Source: Thermocaproicibacter sp036260805 (GTDB taxonomy: Bacteria > Bacillota > Clostridia > Oscillospirales > Acutalibacteraceae). Taken from it: 64,000 nucleotides of DNA. The position numbers were made by a program, and so were the translations under genes. Of this stretch, positions 24,956-33,737 are shown one piece after another. The stretch lies in contig DATALZ010000084.1 in NCBI GenBank assembly GCA_036260805.1, positions 1 through 64,000 of the forward strand, in the 5' to 3' direction. Each line of letters begins with the position of its first letter. The first letter of the stretch is position 1. The notes below the pieces were generated by a model, which worked only from the letters and a program-made list of their open reading frames with translations, was not told where the DNA came from and did not search any database.

Positions 24956-25729
24956 ATGAAATACAAAAATATCTTCGACAGTCACGCTCATTACGACGAC
25001 TCCGCCTTCGACGCGGACAGGGATGAATTTCTTGCCGCTCTGCCGGACCTCGGCGTGTGCAATGTGATCAACTGCGGAGCCGACCTTGCTTCTTCGCAAA
25101 GGTCGATTGACCTCGCGGCACACTACCCGTATTTTTACGCCGCTGTTGGCATTCACCCGGAGGAAGGGAACAAGCTGCCGAGCGACTGGCTGGAACAGCT
25201 TGAACTTTTGCTTGAGCAGCCGAAAGTGGTCGCCGTGGGGGAAATCGGCCTTGACTACCACTTTGAGGAGAACCCTCCGCACGAGGTACAGAAAGACATT
25301 TTTCAAAAGCAGATTGAACTTGCCAACGCGCACCATCTGCCGATTATCGTACATGACCGCGACGCGCACGGTGACACCATGGAGCTTTTGAACCGGCTGA
25401 AACCGCGCGGTGTTGTCCACTGCTTTTCCGGCAGTGTGGAAATGGCGAAAGAAGTGCTGAAGCTCGGTATGTACATCGGTCTCGGCGGCGCGGTAACTTT
25501 TAAAAACGCGCGCGTCCCCGTTGAAGTGGCAAAAATAGTTCCGGACGACCGCCTGCTGCTGGAAACGGACTGCCCGTACATGACGCCTGTTCCCTTTCGC
25601 GGGAAGCGAAACGATTCTTCGCTGATTGCTTACACCGCCGAGCGAATTGCGGAAATCCGCGGCGTCGGCACACAGGAGCTGATTGACCAGGCCTGCGAAA
25701 ACACAAGAACACTGTTTGGAACCATATGA
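24956..25729 (+). CDS. TatD-family metal-dependent hydrolase
   Basis: A 257-residue TIM-barrel hydrolase. Metal ligands lie in FDSHAHYDD, GEIGLDYH, PIIVHDRDAH, VVHCFSG and LLETDCPYMTP, the complete TatD set. Family members act as 3'-5' exonucleases or deoxyribonucleases, and the gene often neighbours metG in Firmicutes, as here. ATG 24956 follows GGAGAAG. Confidence 0.92.
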   Translation: MKYKNIFDSHAHYDDSAFDADRDEFLAALPDLGVCNVINCGADLASSQRSIDLAAHYPYFYAAVGIHPEEGNKLPSDWLEQLELLLEQPKVVAVGEIGLDYHFEENPPHEVQKDIFQKQIELANAHHLPIIVHDRDAHGDTMELLNRLKPRGVVHCFSGSVEMAKEVLKLGMYIGLGGAVTFKNARVPVEVAKIVPDDRLLLETDCPYMTPVPFRGKRNDSSLIAYTAERIAEIRGVGTQELIDQACENTRTLFGTI

Positions 25730-25776
25730 ACCTCTCCATGGCAAGCCGTGGAGTATCTTTGATACCGCCCTGCGGG

Positions 25777-25823
25777 CGGGGTGCAAATAAGGATCACCGC
25801 AAGCGGTAGGATATTGCACCCCG
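25777..25823. repeat. Interspersed palindromic repeat, intact copy
   Basis: Outer arms CGGGGTGCAA and TTGCACCCCG pair perfectly; an inner stem ACCGC-AA-GCGGT sits between them. It lies 48 bp after tatD and just before the terminator. A degenerate copy is at 20216-20270. Confidence 0.65.
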
Positions 25824-25842
25824 GTTCATAATAAAAAAATTG

Positions 25843-25876
25843 CTCCCCTGCCGATTGGAACGGCAGGGGAGTTTTT
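25843..25876. terminator. Bidirectional terminator between tatD and the ABC exporter
   Basis: CTCCCCTGCCG-ATTGGAA-CGGCAGGGGAG followed by TTTTT on + and by TTTTTTT on - (A-run at 25833-25839). Confidence 0.92.
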
Positions 25877-25890
25877 GCGCCCGGTTTGTT

Positions 25891-27156
25891 TTATTCGTAC
25901 CGCAGCGCTTCAATCGGGTCGAGGCGGCTTGCTTTCTTCGCCGGATAATACCCGAAGAACACGCCGATGAGCATGGAGAACCCGACGCTGATCAGGATGA
26001 TCGGAACGGAAATGGTCAGTTTCACCCCGATGAGCGTAACGCCCGCCCACGCCAGCAGGATGCCGAAAATAACGCCGATGATTCCGCCGATTAGGCAGAT
26101 GATGACGGCTTCCACAATGAACTGCGCACGGATGTAACTGCTGCGGGCACCCAGAGCCTTGCGCGTGCCGATTTCACGGGTGCGCTCGGTAACGGATACC
26201 AGCATGATGTTCATGACCCCAATGCCGCCGACCAGAAGCGCAATGGCGGCAATGGCGGCGATGGCAATGGAGATTGTGCCCATTACGGAAGTAACTGAGG
26301 ACATCATGTTTTCCATATCATACGAGGCGCAGGTATATTTAGAGTTATTCGCGTAGATTTTTGAAAAATACTTGTCGACTTTCTTGGAGAATGCCTGAGA
26401 ATCGGAAACCGACTTTGTTTTGAGGGCAAAGTAAAGATAGTTCTGGTACTTCGCCTGTTCCTTTGCGACGCTAACGGGAATATACACGGAAGTACGGACG
26501 TCCTTTTTCGCGGTGGCCGCGCCCATCATGCTGGAACGCTCGTATTTGTAAACGCCCACAATGGTAAAGGTTTCGTCCCAGCCTTCCACATCCGCGGTGA
26601 TTTCCCTGCCGATGGGATTCACATTTGCATGGAACATATTTGCGACAAGCTTATCGGATACCACAGCCACGCGGCGGTTTGCCTGAACATCCCTGTCCTG
26701 CAGAAAACGGCCCTGAATCATTTTTACATTGGAAACTTCCTGATACCCCGGACTGGCGCCGACCGCGCTGATATTTGCATACAGATGGCCGTCTTCAACC
26801 TTTCCGTCGCCGATATCCTCTTCGAGCGCAATTGAGGAGATTTCATCTGAAAATTTCCTCTGGAATGCGTTGATCTGGTCGGTGGATAGCAGATCGCTTT
26901 CGTCCATGTTATTCCCGCCAACCGTCACGTTCGTCGTCGTGTTCTGCGCGTCTTTCGGTGTTACATAAACCTGAATCATATTTGCGCCCATGCCAGACAT
27001 CGCGTCCGATACCTTGGATGTAACCGCATTGCCGATGGAAACAATGGCTATGACGGAACCGATGCCGATAATGATACCAAGCATGGTGAGAAAAGAACGC
27101 ATGCGGTTTGATTTTAAGCCGGCTACTGCCAGCAGAACGTTTTCTTTCAGGAACAC
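25891..27156 (-). CDS. MacB-like ABC exporter permease
   Basis: A 421-residue FtsX/MacB-type permease. The first helix is followed by a MacB_PCD extracytoplasmic domain (about residues 45-280), then three membrane helices and the family tail SVTERTREIGTRKALGAR and YYPAKKASRLDPIEALRYE. These subunits couple ATP hydrolysis to extrusion of peptides, antibiotics or lipoproteins by mechanotransmission. Its start overlaps the ATPase gene by 10 bp; last gene of an adaptor-ATPase-permease unit. Confidence 0.92.
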   Translation of the reverse strand: MFLKENVLLAVAGLKSNRMRSFLTMLGIIIGIGSVIAIVSIGNAVTSKVSDAMSGMGANMIQVYVTPKDAQNTTTNVTVGGNNMDESDLLSTDQINAFQRKFSDEISSIALEEDIGDGKVEDGHLYANISAVGASPGYQEVSNVKMIQGRFLQDRDVQANRRVAVVSDKLVANMFHANVNPIGREITADVEGWDETFTIVGVYKYERSSMMGAATAKKDVRTSVYIPVSVAKEQAKYQNYLYFALKTKSVSDSQAFSKKVDKYFSKIYANNSKYTCASYDMENMMSSVTSVMGTISIAIAAIAAIALLVGGIGVMNIMLVSVTERTREIGTRKALGARSSYIRAQFIVEAVIICLIGGIIGVIFGILLAWAGVTLIGVKLTISVPIILISVGFSMLIGVFFGYYPAKKASRLDPIEALRYE

Positions 27157-27863
27157 TGCCGGTTCACCGCCTTTCCAGTGCGGTCGCCGACGATCTCCCC
27201 GTCTTTCAGAGTGACGATTCGCTCGGTTTCTTCGGCAAGCTCCGGGTTATGGGTGATTAAAACGATTGTTTTGCCGTCCTCTTCGTGAACCCGGTGAAAC
27301 AGATCCATGACCATGCGGCCTGTGGCGGAATCCAGCGCACCGGTCGGCTCATCCGCCAGAAGAATCGGCGGGTCGTTGGCCAGCGCCCGGGCAATGGCAA
27401 CCCTTTGCTTCTGCCCGCCGGAAAGCTCGTTCGGCTGGTGGTGCATACGGTCTTTCATGCCGACGAGTTCCAGCAGCTCTTTTGCGCGCTGACTGCGTCT
27501 TTTTGCGTCCATTCCCGCATAGAGCATGGGAAGCTCAACATTTTTCAGCGCGTCGTTGCGCGGGATCAGGTTAAAGGTCTGAAAAACGAACCCGATTCTC
27601 GTATTCCGCACATCGGACATCTCGTTGTCGGTCATTTTTTCCGTGGGGATACCGTCCAGAATATAGGAACCTGACGTGGGGCGGTCCAGTACGCCGATCA
27701 TATTCATCAGCGTGCTTTTACCGGAACCGGACGCTCCGACAATTGAGACGAACTCGCCCTCCTGAACCGTGAGGCTGATTTTCTTTAAAATGTGAAGCTC
27801 GTTCGGCGTACCGATGAAATAGTTCTTGACGATATCCGTCATTTGAATGATGTCACGTACCAC
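27147..27863 (-). CDS. MacB/LolD-like ABC exporter ATPase
   Basis: A 238-residue ATPase with Walker A GASGSGKST, signature LSGGQKQRVAIARA, Walker B ILLADEPTGALD and the His switch ITHNPE. GTG 27863 is used as the start: GAGGGGG is at proper spacing and it is only 2 bp from the adaptor's stop. The pair forms a split MacB (ATPase and permease on separate chains), common in Firmicutes. Confidence 0.94.
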   Translation of the reverse strand: MVRDIIQMTDIVKNYFIGTPNELHILKKISLTVQEGEFVSIVGASGSGKSTLMNMIGVLDRPTSGSYILDGIPTEKMTDNEMSDVRNTRIGFVFQTFNLIPRNDALKNVELPMLYAGMDAKRRSQRAKELLELVGMKDRMHHQPNELSGGQKQRVAIARALANDPPILLADEPTGALDSATGRMVMDLFHRVHEEDGKTIVLITHNPELAEETERIVTLKDGEIVGDRTGKAVNRQCS

Positions 27864-27865
27864 AG

Positions 27866-29221
27866 CTACGCCCCCTCGGATGAAGATGAGGATGCGGGCT
27901 GAATCAGCTCTCCGGCGCTGATGCCGTCCGGGCTTGTAACCAGCTTCATGCCCTCTTTGAGGCCGGAACCGGAAACTTCGACGGAGACGTCGGTCTCCAT
28001 GCCTGTTGTCACCGGAATTTCCTTTGTTTTGTAAAGAGCGCCTTCCTGCTCCGCCGCGTAGATAACGTAGCTGCCGGCGGACTTTTCCACAAGGGAGTCA
28101 TAGGGAACCACAAAGACGTTCTGCTTTTGCTCCAGAACAATATTCATTTTGGCTTTCATGCCGATTTTCAGCTTCGGATTCTGCCCGGTAACGCGGACTT
28201 TCACCGCAAACGTCACGTTAGACGTGCCTTCGCTCTTTTCGGTTGCAGCCGGAGCAACGCTGAGCACCTCGCCCGCCGTCTCTTCCTTGCCGGTGGCGTC
28301 TGTTGTGATGGTGACAGGGTCGCCCGCCTTTACCTGCGCGGTGTCGACTTCCTTGATTTCGGCATCCACAATCAGGTCGGACGGATTCTCGATTCGGAAC
28401 AGAGATTCCTTGGGAACTTCTCCGACAGCCGCGTTGCAGACTGTTACGGTTCCGTCCCTGGGGGCTGTGATAACGGACTGCTGAAGCTGCTTGCGGAGTT
28501 TTTCCAGAGCTACGTCAACGCTCTTATCCGCACTCTTGGAGACCGCGTCGTCGTAGGCGTTTTTCGTCGTCTGCAAGTTCTGCTGCGACTGGTTCCGGGC
28601 TGCCGTAACCGCCCTTTGCGCCGAGTCGTAGGAGCTTTGAGCCTGGTCGAGCTTTGCTTTCTCCGCGTCGAGGTCTTTCTGTGCAGCTTTGCCGCTGGTG
28701 ACCGCAGCTTTTACGGTATCGTAGGCCTGCTTCTCCATATCCAGCGCAGATTTAGCCGATTCCAGAGATGCTTTTGCCGACGTGAGCTCCGTACCCATAT
28801 CGTTATTATATTGGTACAGTGCGTTTTCGTAGTCGGATTTTGCCTTTTCCATACCGAGGTTCGCGCTCTTATCCGTTGTCTTTGTTGTATACTCCTGCTG
28901 TTTGATATCCTCTTCCAGCGAGGTTGTGTCCAGTACCGCAAGGATATCGCCCTTTTTAACGGTATCGCCCACGGAAACGGATATTTTCTCCACCGGGGAT
29001 GCAAGCGTCGTGTACACATTGCACGGGTCGCTGCTGTGGATAGTACCCGTTACGTTTATGGTGTTCTTAAGCGTCGTCTTCTGCAGCGCCGTTAAGGAGA
29101 CGTTCATTTTGGTATTGCCCGCCCGAAAGCTCACAGAGCAGGCGACAACAATCAGCACAACCACCACTGCCGCAGAAAGTGTGATGATGATGCCTTTTTT
29201 GCCAAATTTGCGTTTTTTCAT
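27866..29221 (-). CDS. HlyD/MacA-like exporter adaptor subunit
   Basis: A 451-residue membrane-fusion protein. One N-terminal membrane helix (IIITLSAAVVVVLIVVACSV) is followed by a biotinyl-lipoyl half (VGDTVKKGDILAVLDT), a long coiled-coil hairpin rich in Lys/Ala/Asp (about residues 95-230), the second lipoyl half (ITAPRDGTVTV) and a beta-barrel tail. In Gram-positives, such adaptors are thought to reach into the wall and work with MacB-type exporters. First gene of the unit; substrate unknown. Confidence 0.9.
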   Translation of the reverse strand: MKKRKFGKKGIIITLSAAVVVVLIVVACSVSFRAGNTKMNVSLTALQKTTLKNTINVTGTIHSSDPCNVYTTLASPVEKISVSVGDTVKKGDILAVLDTTSLEEDIKQQEYTTKTTDKSANLGMEKAKSDYENALYQYNNDMGTELTSAKASLESAKSALDMEKQAYDTVKAAVTSGKAAQKDLDAEKAKLDQAQSSYDSAQRAVTAARNQSQQNLQTTKNAYDDAVSKSADKSVDVALEKLRKQLQQSVITAPRDGTVTVCNAAVGEVPKESLFRIENPSDLIVDAEIKEVDTAQVKAGDPVTITTDATGKEETAGEVLSVAPAATEKSEGTSNVTFAVKVRVTGQNPKLKIGMKAKMNIVLEQKQNVFVVPYDSLVEKSAGSYVIYAAEQEGALYKTKEIPVTTGMETDVSVEVSGSGLKEGMKLVTSPDGISAGELIQPASSSSSEGA

Positions 29222-29328
29222 GAATTGGCACTCCCAATCTTATTTCTTGTGAGATGCGTTTGTGTATTACTATGTTAGTACAATCATATTCGATTTTATC
29301 CGGTTGTCAATCCAATTTTATAAAAAAA

Positions 29329-29352
29329 TGCTGAAATATTAAAATTTCAGCA
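29329..29352 (-). terminator. Terminator on the spoIIE strand
   Basis: TGCTGAAAT-ATTAAA-ATTTCAGCA, followed on the - strand by TTTTTTTAT. A second stem (GCCCTGCC/GGCAGGGC, 29399-29420) lies between it and spoIIE. Confidence 0.65.
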
Positions 29353-29424
29353 CTTTTGCGGAAATCATTTGTCCCATTATTTTTATTTTATAGAAAATGC
29401 CCTGCCATAAACGGCAGGGCGGGC

Positions 29425-29626
29425 TACAGCATTTCCAGTTTCATTGTGGAGTTGATTTGTGTTCATCCCCCCTTTTTGTCGGTGGATGAACACATCTTAT
29501 CTCGCGGTCTATAGCGTTTTTACTTTTAAACAGGAAAGATTTTAACCGTAAAAACGCATTCTGCAATTTTAAATTTTTAATCAAGTCCTGATAAAAATTA
29601 AATTGCTATAAAGCGGAATTGCTGTA
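29425..29626. mobile_element. Family 2 MITE-like element, nested (about 202 bp)
   Basis: Ends TACAGCATTTCCAG and, read inward from the right, TACAGCAATTCCGC, with TA at both borders. Inside are an 11-bp stem (TGTGTTCATCC/GGATGAACACA) and a stretch at 29510-29548 (TATAGCGTTTTTACTTTTAA onward) that recurs at 45041-45084. This suggests one element inserted in another. The 545-bp gap 29222-29766 otherwise holds only the stems listed above; no gene was seen. Confidence 0.65.
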
Positions 29627-29766
29627 GGTGAAAAAACTGCAGGCCGTCGGGAATCGCGCACGGCAAGGCGGCAAGCCTGCAGATGAGAGAGCTAACTTTC
29701 TGTATATGGCCGAATTTACAGTTAACGCAGCAGCAATGCGGCTTTACCGACGGTTCGGGAATGAAT

Positions 29767-32091
29767 TTACCCAACCTTGCTCATCATGAGCGCAAGCACG
29801 GTAATATCGTCGTCATGGCCGTCCCTGCGGCGGGCAATGGCCTGCGAGACGATAATCTCGGCGAGCTCCTGTGGGAGTTTGCCGTCCCATTTCTCAATCT
29901 CGGCACAGACCCATTCGCTGCCCGAACTGAGCGCACCGTCGGAGAGCATGACGAGGAGGTCGCCTTCCGAGAGAACGTCGGTTGTTTTTGCAAATTTGGT
30001 GTCGTTCATGATGCCGATCGGCAGGCCGGGCATGTCCACCATAACCGCACGGCTGCCTTTGCGGACGATTGCAGCGGGTGCACCGGCCTTCAGGAACTCC
30101 GCTTCTCCGCTGTAAAGGTCAAGCGCCGCGATATCCATGGTGGAGAGGGATTCGTCGCCCGACTTAACCAGCAGAGCCGAATTGACGATTTTGAGCGCGG
30201 CGTCGAAGCCGATGCCCGCCTTAACCAGACGCTCCATAATTCCACAGGCCATGGCCCCGTCCACAGCCGCGCGGCCGCCGGTTCCCATTCCGTCGCTGAT
30301 GATAGCAATCTGCCGCCCGTTGCCGTCGGAGAAGCTCTTCCAGCTGTCGCCGCAGAGTTTGCCGTTGCCGCAGATATGCTGCGCACAGCCTACTTTTACC
30401 CGGAACAGGGGCTGCTCGTTCATCTGAATGCGGCATTTTCCCCCTGCGGAACTGATGCAGGGCGTTTCGAACGTCTTCCCGCAGACGCGCGAAATTTCCT
30501 TTACCAGTTCATTGCGGTTTAATCTGACACACTCGGCGGGAGCCGCCACCGCTTCCACAGACATCCGCCCGAAACGGTCCGTGCGGCAGCTGACGTCGAT
30601 GGGCTGTATTCCCGAAAGGCGGAGCACTTCTTCCACCTTCTGCGCCGCGGTAAAATCAAACCGGTCGTACATTTCCAGCTCCGAGGCCATATCCTCGAGC
30701 ATTCTCCCGGCCGTGGTAAACTGGTCGGCAACAACGTCGCGCACCTGCTGGGCGCGGCTCTCCGCCGCGTCAAGAACCGCAAACTCGGTGAAGTTCCGGT
30801 TGACGGCATCCATAATAAGATTCAGGCGGCTGCAGTGCGACTGGAACTGCGAACAGAAATCTTCGCGGCTTACCTGCCCCTTGGCCCTCAGCTTGTCGGT
30901 AAGATCGTTGAACGCGCCCATGGTTTCGTTATAGCTGCGCTCCCAGCAGTATCCTTTGAGCCCGCAGGTGCTGCAGACTTCTTCAATCGCCTTATTGTAA
31001 ACGCCGTTGATGTCCGGCGCGCAGGTCTGCGAAAGTTTCTGGGATACTTCTTCCACCGATTCCGACACGCTGTCGAGCGCTTTCGCCGCGTAATCCAGCT
31101 TCATAATAACGGAACGGCGAAGCCCCTCCGCACGCTCCGTATCGTCGCTGCGGGAAAACATACCGATGAGCGAACTGCCCGCTTTTGCGGGAATCAGCAG
31201 GTAGATCACCGTTGCCGCCGCGACCTCGTAAAGCCCGCTGATTACGTCTTTCTGGCTGCCGACCTGAAGGGATGCGATTCCGTTGGAGAGCACGAAAGCC
31301 GCCGCCGACGCCAGACGGCCGACCGGGCAGAACAGCCCTGCCATCAGCCCGCCCAGAGCATAGGCTCCGGAAAGATAATTCAGCCCGGATGTGGAAAGAC
31401 TGAAAATCAACCCTGCGGCCGTACCCGCAACGCTGCCCCCGGCGACGCCGCCGTAGCGGGCCGCAAACAGAATGGCGATCACTGCAACAATTCTTCCGGC
31501 GGATATCCCGTTGACGGTTAGCTCGGAAAACGACAGCAGCAGGATTCCAACAGAAAACGCGCCGCAGGCGGCTTCCTGCGTACTCCACTCGCCGACGCTG
31601 CGCTCAGACCGGACGGCAGCAACGGTGCGCTGGAAAAAATACGCCGAACAGCCTGCCAGCAGGGATTCCGCGAGATACATTACCACTGTGGAAACGCCTG
31701 ACCCGTTTACCGTAACTATGGCGATGCAGGTTACAAGCATCGGCAGAAAGGCCGCCGCGGGCGCAAAAATCGGATGCATGCGCAGCTTCACAAGGTCGTT
31801 CAAAGTCCAGCGGATGGCACCCGCTGCCAAAAGCGCCGCCAGGTAGTGCACCGGAACCGACGCTGCCGACGGAAGCAGATAGCCCGCCGCGCCGCCGAGA
31901 GCGGCGCTCAGCAGGACGGAGTATGGGGCGGCAGCCACTGCAGCCACAGCAAAGGGGGCATACTGCCCAAAAACGATGCCCCTTGCACAAAGCAGAGCAA
32001 CAGCAAAAACGGCCAGCTGTTTTGCTATGGCTTTCGCCGGGCCGGCCGCGGCCTGCGAAAAGCGAATCCGCTGGGTTTTTACAACAATCAT
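29767..32091 (-). CDS. spoIIE: Stage II sporulation protein E (PP2C phosphatase)
   Basis: About 774 residues. The first 320 or so form a polytopic membrane domain with about ten helices rich in Ala/Gly. A central regulatory region carries a CSTCGLKGYCWERSY Cys motif, and the last 200 residues are a PP2C phosphatase (AIISDGMGTGGRAA, LLVMLSDGALSSGSEW, ARRRDGHDDDITVLAL). SpoIIE dephosphorylates SpoIIAA and activates sigma-F in the forespore, so the organism makes endospores. ATG 32091 or 32103 are both possible; AAAGG is too close to the latter. Confidence 0.95.
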   Translation of the reverse strand: MIVVKTQRIRFSQAAAGPAKAIAKQLAVFAVALLCARGIVFGQYAPFAVAAVAAAPYSVLLSAALGGAAGYLLPSAASVPVHYLAALLAAGAIRWTLNDLVKLRMHPIFAPAAAFLPMLVTCIAIVTVNGSGVSTVVMYLAESLLAGCSAYFFQRTVAAVRSERSVGEWSTQEAACGAFSVGILLLSFSELTVNGISAGRIVAVIAILFAARYGGVAGGSVAGTAAGLIFSLSTSGLNYLSGAYALGGLMAGLFCPVGRLASAAAFVLSNGIASLQVGSQKDVISGLYEVAAATVIYLLIPAKAGSSLIGMFSRSDDTERAEGLRRSVIMKLDYAAKALDSVSESVEEVSQKLSQTCAPDINGVYNKAIEEVCSTCGLKGYCWERSYNETMGAFNDLTDKLRAKGQVSREDFCSQFQSHCSRLNLIMDAVNRNFTEFAVLDAAESRAQQVRDVVADQFTTAGRMLEDMASELEMYDRFDFTAAQKVEEVLRLSGIQPIDVSCRTDRFGRMSVEAVAAPAECVRLNRNELVKEISRVCGKTFETPCISSAGGKCRIQMNEQPLFRVKVGCAQHICGNGKLCGDSWKSFSDGNGRQIAIISDGMGTGGRAAVDGAMACGIMERLVKAGIGFDAALKIVNSALLVKSGDESLSTMDIAALDLYSGEAEFLKAGAPAAIVRKGSRAVMVDMPGLPIGIMNDTKFAKTTDVLSEGDLLVMLSDGALSSGSEWVCAEIEKWDGKLPQELAEIIVSQAIARRRDGHDDDITVLALMMSKVG

Positions 32092-32361
32092 TGATATGAC
32101 CATCCTTTCGCTGTCGGCCTATTGAAGAAATTTGTTTTCAACCGAACCACATCCATTAAATTTTATGATTTTTTAAGCTTGTCCAAAATTTTCCTTTCTT
32201 TATTATACTATTGGTATATAGGCTTTATTGTCATAACATGGCGTAATATTAAGGCGGTTCCGCTCGAAATCTAAGAGATTCAAAAGATATTGCGCTTTAT
32301 CCTGTTCACAGGGCAAATTCTGTGATACAATAAATTCCATAAAAAGTATGAAGTCGGTTTT

Positions 32362-32463
32362 CGGAGGACTCTCCTCCGGGGCAGGCTTTTAGAAGCTGTT
32401 CTCATATGTAAGAAACGTCATAACGACCCCCGGAACGGCGTTGTGAGCTATGGAACAGCTTCT
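32362..32463 (+). promoter_or_regulatory. Structured leader upstream of the aminotransferase gene
   Basis: Three helices in the + strand leader: CGGAGGA-CTC-TCCTCCG (32362-32378); a long-range 11-bp helix AGAAGCTGTTC (32391) with GAACAGCTTCT (32453); and inside it CATAACG (32419) with CGTTGTG (32439), one G-U. The structure ends 22 bp before the start codon. It matches no riboswitch class I know. A weak promoter may lie near 32305-32331. Confidence 0.5.
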
Positions 32464-32485
32464 TATCATAAGGAAGGGCGATAAG

Positions 32486-33676
32486 ATGAATTACAAATTT
32501 TCCGACCGCGTTCAAGCGCTGAAACCTTCGGCAATCAGGGAAATCTTTAAGTATGCGGCGGACCCCGCCGTTGTCTCTCTTTCCGCGGGAAACCCCGCGC
32601 CGGAAGCCTTTCCTGTAAAGGAAATTGCGGAAATCTCGGCAAAGATTTTAAAAGAACGTCCGATTGAGGCCCTCCAGTACAGCGTTACCGAGGGATACGT
32701 CCCGCTGAGGGAACACCTGACCGGCTATTTGAAAAGCAAACACAACATCGGCCGCGATTTCGACAGTATCCTGATTACCAGCGGTGCGCAGCAGGTGATG
32801 GACCTGCTGACAAAATCCCTTTTGAACGAAGGGGATACCGTTCTGTGCGAAGCGCCGAGTTTTATCGGTTCGCTCAACACCTTCCGCTCATACCGTGCCC
32901 GCCTTCGCGGCGTGCCGATGGATTCGGACGGCATGAACATGGAAGCTCTGGAACAGGCGCTGAAAGAGGAGAAAAACGTAAAATACATTTATACCATTCC
33001 GAACTTTCAGAACCCGACCGGCATCTGCATGAGCGCCGAAAAACGCCGCCGCATGTACGAGCTTGCAAAACAGTACGGCGTTCTGATTCTGGAGGACAAT
33101 CCGTACGGAGACCTTCGCTTCGCCGGCGAGCATATTGAAGCGATTAAATCCCTGGACGAAGACGGAATCGTTATTTACGCAGGCACAGTCTCTAAAGTGA
33201 TTTCCCCCGGCATGCGCGTCGGCTACTGCGTCGCGCCGAAGGAGATCGTACAAAAGATGGTCGTCTGCAAACAGGGCGAAGATGTACACAGCAACATCTG
33301 GAGCCAGATGGTCTGCTACGAACTGATGGCCCACTATGATTTTGACGCGCATCTGAACCGCTTAAAGGATGTCTACCGCAAAAAATCGAAGGTTGCAACG
33401 GATGCTCTCGACCGCTGCCTGATGCCAAAGATCACCTACCTGCCGATTCAGGGCGGGCTGTTCTTCTGGTGCACCCTGCCGCAGGGCGTAGACATGACGG
33501 ATTTCTGCAAGCAGGCTGTTCTGCGCAAGGTCTGCGTAGTGCCCGGCAACGCGTTCTTAACGGACGAATCGCAGCCCTGCTCGTCATTCCGCATCAATTA
33601 CACCACGCCGACAGACGAGAACCTCGTAAAAGGAATCGAGATTCTGGGCGCACTTGCCCGCGACGTCATTCACTGA
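32486..33676 (+). CDS. PLP-dependent aminotransferase (class I, 2-aminoadipate type)
   Basis: A 396-residue fold-type I enzyme. Cofactor residues are seen in TSGAQQVMD, PNFQNPTG (Asn), EDNPYGDLRF (Asp/Tyr) and the Schiff-base Lys in GTVSKVISPGMRVGY. The protein resembles the aminotransferase half of MocR regulators and 2-aminoadipate/aromatic aminotransferases. Substrate is not readable. ATG 32486 has AAGGAAGGG upstream. A folded leader precedes it and trpS follows 61 bp downstream, hinting at a link to aromatic amino acids. Confidence 0.85.
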   Translation: MNYKFSDRVQALKPSAIREIFKYAADPAVVSLSAGNPAPEAFPVKEIAEISAKILKERPIEALQYSVTEGYVPLREHLTGYLKSKHNIGRDFDSILITSGAQQVMDLLTKSLLNEGDTVLCEAPSFIGSLNTFRSYRARLRGVPMDSDGMNMEALEQALKEEKNVKYIYTIPNFQNPTGICMSAEKRRRMYELAKQYGVLILEDNPYGDLRFAGEHIEAIKSLDEDGIVIYAGTVSKVISPGMRVGYCVAPKEIVQKMVVCKQGEDVHSNIWSQMVCYELMAHYDFDAHLNRLKDVYRKKSKVATDALDRCLMPKITYLPIQGGLFFWCTLPQGVDMTDFCKQAVLRKVCVVPGNAFLTDESQPCSSFRINYTTPTDENLVKGIEILGALARDVIH

Positions 33677-33737
33677 AAAACAAGCAGGCCCGGAAAATTT
33701 CGGGCCGCAATTCTATAACCATTCTGGAGGAACAAAA

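Noticed and set aside
28127..29095. 322-codon + strand frame opposite the MacA-like gene
   Set aside because: The - strand protein has all adaptor domains. The + peptide is Arg/Cys-rich antisense text. The same reasoning removes long frames opposite tatD (24938-25819), alr (43751-44491) and spoIIE (30835-31521).
32362..32463. Known riboswitch assignment for the leader
   Set aside because: The conserved cores of the lysine, SAM, THF, ZTP, preQ1 and guanidine classes as I remember them are not present, so it is reported only as unclassified.
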